This document shows positions 1 to 9,477 of a stretch of 64,000 nt of DNA, piece after piece (positions within the stretch are counted from its first letter, which is position 1; each line of letters opens with the position of its first letter). A program made the position numbers and the translations under genes. This DNA comes from Synechococcus sp. RSCCF101 (GTDB lineage Bacteria; Cyanobacteriota; Cyanobacteriia; PCC-6307; Cyanobiaceae), in NCBI RefSeq assembly GCF_008807075.1, contig NZ_CP035632.1:1798001-1862000 (forward strand), in the 5' to 3' direction. Under the pieces are notes generated by a model. It was not told the DNA's origin. It did no database searches and saw only the letters and a list, made by a program, of their open reading frames with translations.

Positions 1-1
1 G

Positions 2-1075
2 GCGCCGGAGAAGGACACCTCGCTGCTGGACGCCCTGCGGGCCCAGAACCGCCTCGACCGGGGACCGGCCATCGTCGCCATCGGCGGGGGAACCGGTCTC
101 TCCACCCTCCTCAGCGGCCTGAAGCGCTACAGCAGCCGCATCACGGCCATCGTCACCGTGGCCGATGACGGCGGCAGCAGCGGCGTGCTGCGCAGGGAGC
201 TCGGCGTGCAGCCCCCCGGCGACATCCGCAACTGCCTGGCCGCCCTCTCCACCGAGGAGCCCCTGCTCACCCGCCTGTTCCAGTACCGCTTCCCCAACCG
301 CAGCGGCCTGGCGGGCCACAGTTTCGGCAACCTCTTTCTCACGGCCCTCGCCGCCATCACCGGCAGCCTGGAATCGGCGATCACCGCCAGCGGCCGCGTG
401 CTCGCGGTCCAGGGCCAGGTGGTGCCGGCCACCAGCGCCGATGTGCGGCTCTGGGCCGATCTGGAGGACGGCCGCCGCCTCGAGGGCGAATCAGCGATCG
501 GGAAGGCCAGTGCACCGATCCGGCGTCTGGGCTGCACGCCCGAAACGCCGGCTGCCCTGCCCAGAGCCCTGGAGGCCATTGCCGGTGCCGATCTGATCGT
601 GCTGGGTCCCGGCAGCCTCTACACCTCGCTGCTGCCGAATCTGCTGGTGCCCGACCTAGTGCAGGCTCTGCTGCAGAGCCGGGCGCCCAGGCTGTACGTC
701 TGCAACCTGATGACCCAGCCCGGCGAGACCGATGGGCTGGATGTGGAGGGTCACCTGCGGGCGATCGAATCCCAGCTGAGTCAGCTGGGGGTGGAGGAAC
801 TGCTCTTCCCCGCGGTGCTCGTTCAGGAACCGATCCGCAATCGCGGCCTGCTGGAGCACTACGCCCGGCACGGCGCCATGCCCGTGGCGTGTCCCACCGC
901 CCGGCTGCGCCGGCAGGGGTATGAGGTGATGCAGGCGCCACTGCTGAGCAACCGCACCGATGGCGTGCGCCACGATCCCCGCAGCCTGGCGATCGCCGTG
1001 ATGCGCTTCTACCGCAGGCATCGTTCGGGACTGGAACAGTCGCTGCGCCAGCAGATGGCCGACCGGCTGAGCTGA
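2..1075 (+). CDS. yvcK: YvcK/CofD-family gluconeogenesis factor-like protein (5' partial)
   Basis: The frame is open from the first bases of the window, so the start lies upstream; 357 residues are visible. Visible residues 26-32 hold the glycine-rich phosphate-binding motif IGGGTG, and 51-61 read VTVADDGGSSG, both characteristic of the YvcK branch of the CofD/UPF0052 family. Known members bind UDP-sugars and influence cell-wall and carbon metabolism rather than making coenzyme F420. A second conserved stretch, LGPGSLYTSLLPNLLV, lies near visible residue 200. The gene converges on ndhJ; the 59 bp between the two stops contain nothing recognisable. Family assignment is firm, cellular role is by homology only. 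Confidence 0.93.
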   Translation, partial: APEKDTSLLDALRAQNRLDRGPAIVAIGGGTGLSTLLSGLKRYSSRITAIVTVADDGGSSGVLRRELGVQPPGDIRNCLAALSTEEPLLTRLFQYRFPNRSGLAGHSFGNLFLTALAAITGSLESAITASGRVLAVQGQVVPATSADVRLWADLEDGRRLEGESAIGKASAPIRRLGCTPETPAALPRALEAIAGADLIVLGPGSLYTSLLPNLLVPDLVQALLQSRAPRLYVCNLMTQPGETDGLDVEGHLRAIESQLSQLGVEELLFPAVLVQEPIRNRGLLEHYARHGAMPVACPTARLRRQGYEVMQAPLLSNRTDGVRHDPRSLAIAVMRFYRRHRSGLEQSLRQQMADRLS

Positions 1076-1134
1076 AGACAGCCGGCTGGGCTGAGGACAG
1101 ACGACGAATAGCAGCCGTGCCGTGAGCCCGGGGT

Positions 1135-1686
1135 TCAGTACGCGTCCTGGAGTTCGTAGAAGTCCTGCTGGACGTAGTCCTTGCGGAGGGGGTAGCCCTT
1201 CCAGTCCTCCGGCATCAGCAGACGCTTCGGATGGGGATGGCCCTCGAAGCGGATGCCGAACATGTCGAAGGTCTCACGCTCCTGCCAGTCGGCACCGCGG
1301 AACAGGCCGTAGAGGCTCGGGATGGACAGCTCGCCATCCCGCTCGAGGAACACCTTCAGCCGCACCTCGGCCGGCCGGGCGTCGGGCGCCGGCGAGGGAT
1401 TGGCGGACGCCGCCAGAGCGACGAGGTGATAGAAGCTCACCAGTCGTCCGCCCGGACCTTCGTCGTAGCCGCCCTGGCACTGGAGGTAGTCGAAGCCATG
1501 GCCCTTCAGGGCCGCGGCGATCACCGGCAGGAACAGCGGCTCGACGCCGATCATCTCCACCCCCTTGTGATCGGGGGCGAGCACGGCGTGCTCGAAGCCC
1601 TGTTCGCTCAGCCAGGCGCTGACGGGGCCGGGAGCGGGAGGAGCCGGGGCGGCGGGTGCTGCGGCGGCGGGCTTGGATTCAGGCAT
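1135..1686 (-). CDS. ndhJ: NAD(P)H-quinone oxidoreductase subunit J
   Basis: 183-residue subunit of the peripheral arm of cyanobacterial NDH-1 (30-kDa/NuoC family), which moves electrons from ferredoxin to plastoquinone in cyclic flow and respiration. The family signature [17 protein letters not shown] and the downstream run [16 protein letters not shown] are present. The ATG at 1684-1686 is preferred because it overlaps the ndhK stop by 8 bp, implying translational coupling; an upstream extension would be low-complexity Pro/Arg sequence antisense in character. The N-terminus is an Ala/Pro-rich tail of about 20 residues. Last gene of ndhC-ndhK-ndhJ. Confidence 0.97.
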   Translation of the reverse strand: MPESKPAAAAPAAPAPPAPGPVSAWLSEQGFEHAVLAPDHKGVEMIGVEPLFLPVIAAALKGHGFDYLQCQGGYDEGPGGRLVSFYHLVALAASANPSPAPDARPAEVRLKVFLERDGELSIPSLYGLFRGADWQERETFDMFGIRFEGHPHPKRLLMPEDWKGYPLRKDYVQQDFYELQDAY

Positions 1687-2485
1687 CGGAGCTGGGCGGA
1701 GTGGCGGTGGCGGGAACGGCGTCGGTGCTCTCGGGCAGGGGCAGCCCGGCTCCGGGCGCGAGGGCGGCCTGCTGGGTCTCCGCCCGCAGATAGGCACCCG
1801 TGACCTCCGGGGCCACCTCCTTCATGGCGTGCTCCACGGTGAGGTAACGGTGGGTGGGCTTGAGCAGAGCCCGCTCCATCACGGATTCATTGGCCACCTT
1901 CTTGCGCAGCTTGATCACGGCGTCGAAGATCGCCTCCGGCCGGGGCGGGCAGCCCGGCAGGTAGAGGTCCACGGGGATCAGCTTGTCCACACCCCGGACC
2001 GCCGTGGTGGAGTCGGCCGAGAACATGCCGCCGGTGATGGTGCAGGCACCCATGGCGATCACGTACTTGGGTTCGGGCATCTGCTCGTAGAGACGCACCA
2101 GGGCCGGGGCCATCTTCATGGTCACCGTGCCGGCGACGATCAGCAGATCGGCCTGCCGCGGCGAGCTGCGGGGCACCAGACCGAAACGATCGAAGTCGAA
2201 GCGGGACCCGATCAGCGCCGCGAACTCGATGAAGCAGCAGGCGGTGCCGTAGAGGAGAGGCCAGAGGCTGCTGAGGCGGGCCCAGTTGTGCAGGTCCTCC
2301 AGGCTGGTGAGGATCACGTTCTCCGAAAGGCCGGTGGTGACCTGGGGAGCACCGACCGGCTGGCAGGAGCTGGCCCTGAGATCGCGCAGGGCGGCGATCG
2401 AGGACGGTTCGGTAGCGGCGGGCGAGGAACCTGGGGAAGCGGCGGAGGGACTCACGGGGGAGAGCAGGTGAGGGACGGGACCCAC
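1679..2485 (-). CDS. ndhK: NAD(P)H-quinone oxidoreductase subunit K
   Basis: 268-residue NuoB/PSST homologue that binds the terminal [4Fe-4S] cluster N2 in NDH-1. The four ligands are visible: adjacent Cys83-Cys84 in [10 protein letters not shown], Cys148 in GACTITGG and Cys179 in LPGCPPRPE. The first 45 residues and last 35 are low-complexity extensions outside the conserved fold. A GTG at 2453-2455 is an alternative start that would trim ten residues; neither start has a convincing Shine-Dalgarno sequence. It lies 71 bp downstream of ndhC and overlaps ndhJ. Confidence 0.97.
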   Translation of the reverse strand: MGPVPHLLSPVSPSAASPGSSPAATEPSSIAALRDLRASSCQPVGAPQVTTGLSENVILTSLEDLHNWARLSSLWPLLYGTACCFIEFAALIGSRFDFDRFGLVPRSSPRQADLLIVAGTVTMKMAPALVRLYEQMPEPKYVIAMGACTITGGMFSADSTTAVRGVDKLIPVDLYLPGCPPRPEAIFDAVIKLRKKVANESVMERALLKPTHRYLTVEHAMKEVAPEVTGAYLRAETQQAALAPGAGLPLPESTDAVPATATPPSSDA

Positions 2486-2556
2486 GCCGAAGGGTGGGCC
2501 GCGGGATCGGTGGAGCGTCAGGGCAGCGGGCCGGGCCGACGGGAGGCGTCAGCCCA

Positions 2557-2919
2557 TCAGCTCCATTCCAGAGCTCCCTTGCGCCAGGCGTAGGCGAGGG
2601 CAACCACGAGAATGGAGATGAACACGAGAGCCTCGATGAAGGCCAGCAGCCCGAGCCGGTGAAAGGCAACGGCCCAGGGATAGAGAAAGACGGTCTCCAC
2701 GTCGAAGATCACGAAGACCAGAGCGAACATGTAGTAGCGGATATTGAACTGAATCCAGGCACCACCGATCGGCTCCATGCCGGATTCGTAGGTGAGCTGG
2801 CGCTCGCCCGAACGGCTGGAGGGAGCCACCACCTTGTTGGCCACGATCGCCAGCACCGGAACGGCGGCGGCGATCAGCAGAAACCCGAGAAAGGCGTCGT
2901 AGCCGGAAAGAACGAACAT
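2557..2919 (-). CDS. ndhC: NAD(P)H-quinone oxidoreductase subunit 3
   Basis: 120-residue membrane subunit of NDH-1 (NuoA/ND3 family) with three transmembrane segments. The hallmark loop around [18 protein letters not shown], followed by [14 protein letters not shown], is intact. The ATG at 2917-2919 gives the usual family length; the frame stays open upstream into the divergent rubA gene, but that part is antisense to rubA. First gene of the ndhC-K-J operon, transcribed away from rubA across a 91-bp intergenic region that must hold both promoters. Confidence 0.97.
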   Translation of the reverse strand: MFVLSGYDAFLGFLLIAAAVPVLAIVANKVVAPSSRSGERQLTYESGMEPIGGAWIQFNIRYYMFALVFVIFDVETVFLYPWAVAFHRLGLLAFIEALVFISILVVALAYAWRKGALEWS

Positions 2920-3010
2920 CACGACGGACAACCTCGGCGCAGTCTGGCATCGGAACTCGCCCGGGCGGAGTGCACCGATACAGTCGACCCTGAGACCCGA
3001 CGAGGACAGG

Positions 3011-3451
3011 GTGAGCGACGAGCAGCCCGGCCAGACGGCACCTTCCGAACCGATGGCGGAGCCGGCACCGGCCACCGATGACGCCGCAGCGGCGATCACC
3101 GATGCGGCGGAGCCCATTGAGGAGGCCGTCGAGGACACATCGGAGCACCGCTTCGAGTGCCGCAGCTGCGGGTTCGTCTACGACCCCGCCGAGGGCCTGA
3201 AGAAACTGGCGATCGCACCGGGAACCCCGTTCACCGATCTGGATCCCATCAGCTTCCGCTGCCCCGTCTGCCGCAGCCGGATGCCCGCTTTCCGCGACAT
3301 CGGCCCCCGCAGCAAACCCTCCGGTTTCGAGGAGAACCTCGATTTCGGCCTCGGCGTGAACCGGCTCACCCCCGGTCAGAAGAACGTGCTGATCTTCGGC
3401 GGCTTCGCCCTCGCCTTCGCCTTCTTCCTTTCGCTCTATTCCCTGCGCTGA
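3011..3451 (+). CDS. rubA: Membrane-anchored rubredoxin
   Basis: 146-residue protein starting at GTG. Residues 1-45 are acidic and Ala-rich, followed by a rubredoxin domain with iron ligands Cys50-x2-Cys53 (CRSCGF) and Cys84-x2-Cys87 (CPVC), then a C-terminal transmembrane helix at about 126-144. Thylakoid rubredoxin RubA is required for assembly of photosystem II (and in some organisms photosystem I). Placement immediately before ycf48 and psbEFLJ is the conserved cyanobacterial arrangement. The stop is separated from ycf48 by 3 bp, so co-transcription is near certain. Confidence 0.96.
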   Translation: MSDEQPGQTAPSEPMAEPAPATDDAAAAITDAAEPIEEAVEDTSEHRFECRSCGFVYDPAEGLKKLAIAPGTPFTDLDPISFRCPVCRSRMPAFRDIGPRSKPSGFEENLDFGLGVNRLTPGQKNVLIFGGFALAFAFFLSLYSLR

Positions 3452-3454
3452 TCC

Positions 3455-4462
3455 ATGGCTTCCCGCCCGAACGCCCCCTCCCTGCCCGCGCTGGCGCTCA
3501 GCCTGCTGATCGCCCTCAGCCTCGGACTGGGCGGCTGTGTGGCCACCGGGCTGCCGACGGCGAGTGTGAGCCCCTGGGAGCGGATCGACCTCGACGTGGT
3601 CGCCAATCCCCTGGATGTGGCCTTCACCGATGCACGCCACGGCTTCCTCGTGGGGAGCAACCGGATGATCCTGGAGACCCAGGACGGCGGCGCCAGCTGG
3701 GATCCCAAGCAGCTGACCCTGCCGGAGGAGGAGAACTTCCGGCTGATCAGCATCGACTTCGACGGCGACGACGGCTGGATCGCGGGCCAGCCCGGCCTGC
3801 TGATGCACAGCAGCGACGGCGGCGCCAACTGGACGCGTCTGTTTCTCGACACCAAGCTGCCCGGTGAGCCCTATCTGATCACGGCCCTCGGCCGCGGACG
3901 GGCCGAACTGGCCACCAATGTGGGCGCGATCTACCACACCGATGACAGCGGCAACAGCTGGGAAGCGGACGTGACCGACGCCGCCGGCGCCGTGAGGGAT
4001 CTGCGCCGCGACGAGCGTGGCCGCTACGTGAGCGTGAGCAGCCTGGGCAACTTCTATGCCACCTGGGCTCCTGGCGATCCGGTGTGGCAGGTGCACCAGC
4101 GGGCCAGCAGCCAGCGGCTGCAGAGCCTCGGCTTCCAACCCGGCGGCGATCTGTGGATGGTCGCCCGCGGCGCCCAGATCCGTCTGAACGAGGACCCCTC
4201 CGACCAGGAGAGCTGGAGCAAGCCGATCGTTCCCATCACCAACGGCTACGGCTATCTCGATCTGGCCTGGGACGGCGATGGAACCATCTGGGCCGGCGGC
4301 GGCAACGGCACCCTCCTGAGCAGCCGTGATGGCGGCGAGAGCTGGGAGCGGGATCCGGTCGGCCGCGACAGCGCCACCAATTTCACCCGCTTCGTCTTTT
4401 CGCCCGACGGCAAGGCCTTCGTGCTCGGGGAGCGGGGCCTGCTGCTGCGCCGCGTGGCCTGA
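3455..4462 (+). CDS. ycf48: Photosystem II assembly factor Ycf48 (Hcf136)
   Basis: 335-residue lumenal beta-propeller that binds unassembled D1 during photosystem II biogenesis and repair. The N-terminus is a lipoprotein signal: hydrophobic residues 11-26 then lipobox LGGC with Cys28. Repeated BNR-like turns are visible (GGASWD, GGANWTR, GNSWEAD, GGESWERD), as expected for the seven-bladed Hcf136 fold. Length matches the family. It sits between rubA and psbE, with 124 bp before psbE, enough for an additional promoter. Confidence 0.96.
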   Translation: MASRPNAPSLPALALSLLIALSLGLGGCVATGLPTASVSPWERIDLDVVANPLDVAFTDARHGFLVGSNRMILETQDGGASWDPKQLTLPEEENFRLISIDFDGDDGWIAGQPGLLMHSSDGGANWTRLFLDTKLPGEPYLITALGRGRAELATNVGAIYHTDDSGNSWEADVTDAAGAVRDLRRDERGRYVSVSSLGNFYATWAPGDPVWQVHQRASSQRLQSLGFQPGGDLWMVARGAQIRLNEDPSDQESWSKPIVPITNGYGYLDLAWDGDGTIWAGGGNGTLLSSRDGGESWERDPVGRDSATNFTRFVFSPDGKAFVLGERGLLLRRVA

Positions 4463-4586
4463 GCGGCGTGGGCTGAGCCGAGTGAGCTGAACAGGGCTCC
4501 CGCCGGAGTTTGTAACCGTGCGTCCGGACGGGCCGCGGGCCCGGACGTGGGCCCCGTAGGATCACCGGGCTGATTTGCCCGATGCG

Positions 4587-4835
4587 ATGGCTGCCGGCTC
4601 CACAGGGGAACGCCCCTTCTTCGAGATCATCACGAGCATCCGCTACTGGGTGATCCACGCGGTGACCCTCCCCGCCATCTTCCTGGCCGGCTTCCTGTTC
4701 GTGTCCACCGGCCTGGCCTACGACGCCTTCGGCACCCCAAGGCCCGATGCCTACTTCCAGAGCCAGGAGAGCAAGGCTCCCGTTGTGAGCCAGCGCTACG
4801 AAGGCAAGAGCCAGCTGGATCTGCGTCTGAAATAA
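4587..4835 (+). CDS. psbE: Cytochrome b559 subunit alpha
   Basis: 82-residue photosystem II subunit with one transmembrane helix (about 20-40) and the haem-ligating His24 in YWVIHAVTL. The lumenal tail ends in QLDLRLK as in other cyanobacteria. The ATG at 4587 gives the standard [12 protein letters not shown] start; an in-frame TTG at 4575 would add only four residues and is not needed. First of psbE-psbF-psbL-psbJ; PsbE and PsbF together hold one haem and are essential for PSII. Confidence 0.98.
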   Translation: MAAGSTGERPFFEIITSIRYWVIHAVTLPAIFLAGFLFVSTGLAYDAFGTPRPDAYFQSQESKAPVVSQRYEGKSQLDLRLK

Positions 4836-4864
4836 ACCCCGCATTCCCCGTCCCGACCCCAGTC

Positions 4865-5002
4865 ATGACCCAGGCCCCCACCACCGGTTCACCGCGCGTT
4901 TACCCGATCTTCACGGTCCGCTGGCTCGCTGTGCACACACTCGGCGTCCCCACGGTCTTCTTTCTCGGAGCCCTGGCCGCCATGCAGTTCGTCCGTCGCT
5001 GA
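4865..5002 (+). CDS. psbF: Cytochrome b559 subunit beta
   Basis: 45-residue PSII subunit. One transmembrane helix spans about residues 19-40 and carries the haem ligand His24 in RWLAVHTLG. It partners PsbE to coordinate the b559 haem. It lies 29 bp after psbE and 16 bp before psbL. Sequence and length are fully typical. Confidence 0.98.
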   Translation: MTQAPTTGSPRVYPIFTVRWLAVHTLGVPTVFFLGALAAMQFVRR

Positions 5003-5018
5003 TCCGAGCTCCCTTCCC

Positions 5019-5138
5019 ATGGAACGCAACCCCAACCCCAACAACCTGCCGGTTGAGCTCAACCGCACCAGCCTCTATCTGGGCCTGCTGCTGGTGTTCG
5101 TGACCGGCGTTCTGTTCTCCAGCTACTTCTTCAACTGA
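5019..5138 (+). CDS. psbL: Photosystem II protein L
   Basis: 39-residue single-helix PSII subunit needed for function of the QA site and dimer stability. The N-terminal MERNPNPN, the central [14 protein letters not shown] and the C-terminal SSYFFN are diagnostic. Third gene of psbEFLJ, 59 bp before psbJ. Confidence 0.98.
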   Translation: MERNPNPNNLPVELNRTSLYLGLLLVFVTGVLFSSYFFN

Positions 5139-5197
5139 CGCCAGCCACCATCGGCTGAGCCGTCCGAGCCCGACCGACGTCTTCCTCCCACTCCGCC

Positions 5198-5398
5198 ATG
5201 AGCAGCAAAGCCTCCAACCTTCCTGACGGACGCATTCCCGATCGCCTGCCCGACGGCCGGCCGGCCGTGGCCTGGCGCTCCCGCTGGACCGAAGGCACTC
5301 TGCCCCTCTGGATCGTGGCCACAGCCGGAGGCATGGCCGTGATCTTCGTGGTGGGTCTGTTCTTCTATGGCTCCTACACCGGCGTCGGTTCCGCCTGA
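5198..5398 (+). CDS. psbJ: Photosystem II protein J
   Basis: 66-residue PSII subunit with one transmembrane helix (about 37-56) and the conserved tail [14 protein letters not shown]. The N-terminal part, rich in Pro, Asp and Arg ([15 protein letters not shown]), is typical of picocyanobacteria. PsbJ affects forward electron flow from QA and PSII assembly. Last gene of the operon; an intrinsic terminator follows 26 bp after the stop. Confidence 0.97.
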   Translation: MSSKASNLPDGRIPDRLPDGRPAVAWRSRWTEGTLPLWIVATAGGMAVIFVVGLFFYGSYTGVGSA

Positions 5399-5424
5399 GC
5401 CTCGCCATCAGCCGTAGCCGCCAC

Positions 5425-5457
5425 GCCCCGGACCCGATCAGGTTCCGGGGCTTTTTT
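5425..5457 (+). terminator. Intrinsic terminator of the psbEFLJ operon
   Basis: An 8-bp perfect G+C-rich stem (GCCCCGGA at 5425-5432 with TCCGGGGC at 5444-5451), an 11-nt loop and a run of six T at 5452-5457. It directly follows psbJ and precedes the oppositely oriented permease gene. Confidence 0.93.
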
Positions 5458-5521
5458 CGTTGTGGTGAACCCTCGCGGTGGTCCCGCGGGCAGCGCAAGA
5501 GCAGCGCATCGGAGGTCAGGC

Positions 5522-7290
5522 TCAGACGCCTGATGTGGCCAGGATCAGCAACGGCGTCACCAGCGCCAGCAGCAGCGACAACGGCAGACCGAAGCGCAGA
5601 TAGTCGAGAAAGCGGTACCCGCCCGGGCCCCGCACCATCAGGTTGGTCTGGTACCCGATCGGGGTCAGGAAACTCTGGCTCGAGGCGAAGACCACGGTGA
5701 GGACGAACGGCATCGCCTCCAGTCCCATCGACTGAGAGAGCTGCACGGCCAGTGGCAGGAGCAGCACCACCGTGGCGCCGTTGCTGAGCACTTCCGTGGC
5801 CAGCATGGTGGCGCCGTAGAGGGCCACCATGGCGGGATAGGCCGGCCAGGAGCCCAGAGCCTGCTGCAGCCCGTCGGCGGCGGCGGCAGCCAGCCCGGTG
5901 CGCTCCACCGCGGTGGAGAGCGCCAGCAGGGAAGCCAGCAGCAGATAGAGATCCCAGCGCACCGCCCTCTGGAGCCGGCTGGCATCGATGCAGCCGCTCA
6001 CCACCACGGCCACCACCCCCAGCAGCACCGCCGCCACCAGGGGCACCGCGCCCGTTCCCGCCAGCAGAAGCACGATGGCGAACACGCCGAGGGCGAGCCG
6101 GCGCTTGGGGGTGGTGGGCAGATCCGGCTCGAGGTCATCGAGCACCAGCACCTCACCGCTGGCCTGCAGACCCCGCACCGCATCCAGGGGAGCCTGAAGC
6201 AGCAGCAGATCGCCGGCCCGCAGAACGATCCGCCCCATGCGTTCGCTGAGCAGCTGGCCGGCGCGCTTCACGGCGAGCACCGTGGCGTTGAAGCGCTGCC
6301 GGAAGCGGATCTCGCGCATGCTGGTGCCCACAAGGATCGACTGGGCCGGGATCAGCACCTCGGTGGTGAGGCGCGTGTCCGCCACCGCGGGGCCATCGGC
6401 TCCGTCCTCGATCTGAACAGTGTGGTCCTGCTGAAGCCGCAGCAGGTCCTGGCGGGAGCAGCGCAGCATCAGGCGATCGCCGATGTCCAGCCGGATGTCG
6501 GAGAGAGGCCCCCCCAGCACGGCGCCATCGCGGCGCAGGGCGAGCACGTCCACATCGAAGCGTCGCTGCAGTCGGCTGCCGTGGAGGGTCTGACCCACCA
6601 GCTGGGAGCCGGAAGGGATGCGCACCTCGGTCAGGTAGCCCTCCCTGCTCATGCGGCGGAGGGTATCGCGCGGGTCCTCGCCACGATCCGGCAGGCGGTC
6701 GGAGGCCAGGATCAGGTAGCCGCTTCCCAGCAACCAGACCGGCAGACCAACGGCGGTGAGAGAGAAGAATCCAAGACTCCCCACACCGAGGCGAGCACTC
6801 ACATCGCTGGCCAGAAGCGAGGTGGACGTTCCGATCAGGGTGAGGGTTCCCCCAGGATCGAGGCATAGGACAAGGGGATCAGGACGCGAGACGGTCGGAT
6901 CCCGCGCCGTTGACACCAGGTCTCCAGCACCCTGAGCAGACTCGCCACCAAAGGGGTGTTGGGCACGACTCCGGACACCGGTCCCACCACCAGAGCCAGA
7001 AAGGCCACCATGCGCCGGGGGCTGCGAATCCTGTCGGAACTGAGCAGCTCCCGCAACCGATCCAGCGCCCCGGAGTGAAACAGGGCATCGGAGAGAACGA
7101 ACAGCCCGAGCAGGGTGATCAAGGGCGGACTGGCGAAGCCGGCCAGCGCCTCCTCGGGGGCGAGCACCCCAAGACCGATGAGCATGCCCATCGCTCCGAG
7201 CGCCACCACCTCCGGTGCGAGCCAGCTGCCCAGGAAGCAGGACAGAGTGGCGACGAGCACCAGCAGCGTGATCCAGGCTGGAGCGGTCAT
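5522..7290 (-). pseudogene. SLC13-family permease with two TrkA-C (RCK_C) domains, frameshifted
   Basis: Anion/sulfate-type ion transporter of the SLC13/DASS family, which in bacteria is often built as membrane half - two RCK_C domains - membrane half. Residues up to RVLIPLSYASILG read in one frame from the ATG at 7290; the family continuation GTLTLIGTSTSLL is in another frame. The frames join if one base is added to the run of five C at 6849-6853 (G run on the coding strand). The repaired protein would be 589 residues. Two RCK_C units begin near TEVRIPSGSQLVG and TEVLIPAQSILVG. Apart from the shift the sequence is well conserved, so a sequencing error is as likely as true inactivation. Confidence 0.85.
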
Positions 7291-7334
7291 CGGCGAAGGA
7301 TTGCGGTCCCGACCCGGAACGCCACAATTCCCCA

Positions 7335-7580
7335 GTGGAAGGACCGGACCGGGATCAATCGCAGGCCACGGGCCGACGGCGGCTTGGATGGCGCAGCGGT
7401 GGTGCCGGACTCCTCATCGCCCTGATGCTTGCCGGGATGCTGGGAATGCAACTCGGAGCAGCGCGCTGGCGCTTCCGTCGCCAGTGGTGGCAGCTGCAGG
7501 GCCTGGCGGCTGGGGCCGCGATCGGAGGGATCGTGGGATACGCGAGCGGCCGGGCAGGCCGGTCTCGGGGGGACCGCTGA
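7335..7580 (+). CDS. Small putative membrane protein
   Basis: 81 residues from a GTG start. A hydrophobic segment (about 24-40, AGLLIALMLAGMLGMQL) is followed by a basic WRFRRQWW stretch and a glycine-zipper-like segment LAAGAAIGGIVGYASG (57-72), ending in a basic tail. No family is recognised. It is divergent from the permease gene and convergent with the epimerase gene. The arrangement of a hydrophobic helix plus a glycine zipper makes it more than a random frame, but support is limited. Confidence 0.45.
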   Translation: MEGPDRDQSQATGRRRLGWRSGGAGLLIALMLAGMLGMQLGAARWRFRRQWWQLQGLAAGAAIGGIVGYASGRAGRSRGDR

Positions 7581-7603
7581 TCGCTCGCCGAGAAGGATCC
7601 CGT

Positions 7604-8656
7604 TCACACTCCAGACCAGGACCGGTACCACTCGGCGAAGCGCTGCACGCCCGTCTCGATCGGGGTGGAGGGGCGGAAGCCCACCCAGGCCTCCAGAGCG
7701 CGGGTGTCGGCGGCCGTGGCCTCCACGTCACCCGGCTGCATCGGCTGGAGGTCGCGGATGGCGTCCCGGCCCAGGGCCTGCTCCAGCACGCTGATGAAGT
7801 GCAGCAGGGGAACGGGCTGGGAGTTGCCGATGTTGAACAGCCGGTGCGGCGCCGCCGCCGTGGCCGGATCGGGATCAAAGGGATCGAAGCCGGGATCCGG
7901 CGTGGCCGGTTTGTCGATGCAGCGCAGCACGCCTTCAACGATGTCGTCGATGTAGGTGAAATCGCGCTGCATCCGCCCATGGTTGAACACACGGATCGGC
8001 TCGCCGGCCAGGATGGCGCGTGCGAAGAGCATGGGCGCCATGTCCGGCCGGCCCCAGGGGCCGTAGACCGTGAAGAAGCGCAGGCCGGTGCCGGGCAGCC
8101 CATAGAGGTGGCTGTAGGTGTGGGCCATCAGCTCGTTGGCCTTCTTGCTGGCCGCATAGAGGCTCACCGGGTGATTGACCGGCTGCCGCTCGCTGAAGGG
8201 GAGGTTGCGGTTGCCGCCGTAGACCGAGCTGCTGGAGGCATAGACCAGGTGCTCCACCTCCTGGTGGCGGCAGCCCTCGAGCACGTGGCCGAAGCCCACC
8301 AGATTGCTCTGCACGTAGGCGGCCGGGTTGTCCAGCGAATAGCGCACGCCTGCCTGGGCCGCCAGGTTCACCACCCGGTCCGGCCGCAGCGAGGCGAAGC
8401 AGGCGGCGATGCCGTCACCGTCGGCCAGATCCAGGGTCAGGAAGCGCCAGGGGGAGTCCGGCGCACCATCGCGGCGGCCGCAGGCGCCGGCCACCTGCTC
8501 CAGGCCCTCCAGGCGGGCCCGCTTCAGGGCCGGGTCGTAGTAGCTGTTGAGGTTGTCGAGGCCGACCACCCGCTCGCCCCGTTCCAGCAGGCGGGCGCAG
8601 AGGGCCGCGCCGATGAAGCCCGCGGCACCGGTGACCAGGATCGGACGGGCGCTCAC
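7604..8656 (-). CDS. NAD-dependent UDP-glucuronate 4-epimerase-like protein
   Basis: 350-residue extended SDR enzyme. The N-terminal NAD-binding motif is TGAAGFIG (10-17), and the catalytic Tyr-x3-Lys is YAASK near residue 166. The early stretch [16 protein letters not shown] and the later [13 protein letters not shown] are typical of CapI/WbnF-type enzymes that interconvert UDP-glucuronate and UDP-galacturonate for polysaccharides. GTG start at 8656 overlaps the ribH stop by 4 bp, so the two are probably translationally coupled. With ugd at 52.3-53.8 kb it suggests uronic acids in the surface polysaccharide. Confidence 0.88.
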   Translation of the reverse strand: MSARPILVTGAAGFIGAALCARLLERGERVVGLDNLNSYYDPALKRARLEGLEQVAGACGRRDGAPDSPWRFLTLDLADGDGIAACFASLRPDRVVNLAAQAGVRYSLDNPAAYVQSNLVGFGHVLEGCRHQEVEHLVYASSSSVYGGNRNLPFSERQPVNHPVSLYAASKKANELMAHTYSHLYGLPGTGLRFFTVYGPWGRPDMAPMLFARAILAGEPIRVFNHGRMQRDFTYIDDIVEGVLRCIDKPATPDPGFDPFDPDPATAAAPHRLFNIGNSQPVPLLHFISVLEQALGRDAIRDLQPMQPGDVEATAADTRALEAWVGFRPSTPIETGVQRFAEWYRSWSGV

Positions 8657-9132
8657 CCGGGCAGGGCCCGCATCAGGCTGCCCATCTCCAGCGCCTGCAT
8701 GGCGTAGGACCAGCCGAGATTGCTCTTGATGCCGGCCCGTTCCAGGGCCTGCTGCATCGTGTCGGTGGTGAGCACCCCGAAGATCACGGGAACGCCCGAT
8801 TCCCGCGCCGCCGTGGCGATGCCCTTGCTGGCCTCGGCCACGACCACATCGAAGTGGGGGGTGTCGCCGCGGATCACGGCACCCAGGGTGATCACCACCT
8901 CATAGCGCTCGCTCTCGGCCAGGGTCTGGGCAAGCAGCGGCAGCTCGAAACTACCCGGCACCCAGGCGATGTCGAGCTGACTGCTGGTCTCGGAGGTGTC
9001 GATGCCGTGCCGGGAGAGGCAGTCGAGGCAGCCGCTCAGCAGCTTGCCGGTGATCAGGTCGTTGAAGCGGGCCACCACCACGGCGATGCGCAGGTCGGAG
9101 GCGTCGCTGAAGCGACCTTCGAAACGTGCCAA
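8653..9132 (-). CDS. ribH: 6,7-dimethyl-8-ribityllumazine synthase
   Basis: 159-residue enzyme that condenses 5-amino-6-ribitylamino-uracil with dihydroxybutanone phosphate in riboflavin synthesis. Substrate-binding motifs [17 protein letters not shown] and [12 protein letters not shown] (with the catalytic His) are all present. The start appears to be TTG at 9130-9132, giving MARFEGRF. It lies 7 bp after psbZ on the same strand, an association common in cyanobacteria. Confidence 0.96.
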   Translation of the reverse strand: MARFEGRFSDASDLRIAVVVARFNDLITGKLLSGCLDCLSRHGIDTSETSSQLDIAWVPGSFELPLLAQTLAESERYEVVITLGAVIRGDTPHFDVVVAEASKGIATAARESGVPVIFGVLTTDTMQQALERAGIKSNLGWSYAMQALEMGSLMRALPG

Positions 9133-9139
9133 GGGGAAG

Positions 9140-9328
9140 TCAGACCACGAAGAAGCTCATGCCCCAGTTGAGCAGCACCAGCACCACCCAGAAGGCACTG
9201 CCGATCAGGATCAGACGGTTGGAGCGGCCGCTGTCCTCGCTCGAGGCGTAGAGCACGGGCACGGCGACGATCAGCGCGAACGACATCACCACCAGGGCCA
9301 GAACGGTGAGGGTGTTGAGGATCTGCAT
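9140..9328 (-). CDS. psbZ: Photosystem II protein Z
   Basis: 62-residue two-helix PSII core subunit (Ycf9) that stabilises the antenna-core interaction. Helices at about 3-26 and 38-59 flank the conserved loop [13 protein letters not shown]. Length and sequence are typical. It leads a psbZ-ribH-epimerase run; the 149 bp up to mutS on the opposite strand hold the divergent promoters, none of which I could assign. Confidence 0.97.
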   Translation of the reverse strand: MQILNTLTVLALVVMSFALIVAVPVLYASSEDSGRSNRLILIGSAFWVVLVLLNWGMSFFVV

Positions 9329-9477
9329 GGGTTGCTGCCGGCCGGATCGGGACTGTCCGGAATCGCCACGACGCGGATTCTCACACGTGACTCGCCGGAA
9401 CCCCGGCCGCGGCCGCCGGTTCCGTCACATGTTGTCGGGCTCCCGCATCCGCCAGGCCTACGATCCGCAGCCTGTGG

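Noticed and set aside
3139-3867. Plus-strand 236-codon frame overlapping rubA and ycf48
   Set aside because: Arg/Pro-rich translation typical of a shifted frame; the overlapping rubredoxin and Ycf48 genes account for the sequence.
4520-4560. Hairpin-like G+C-rich sequence before psbE as a riboswitch or terminator
   Set aside because: Only short imperfect pairing and no T run; no known regulatory RNA fold could be traced.
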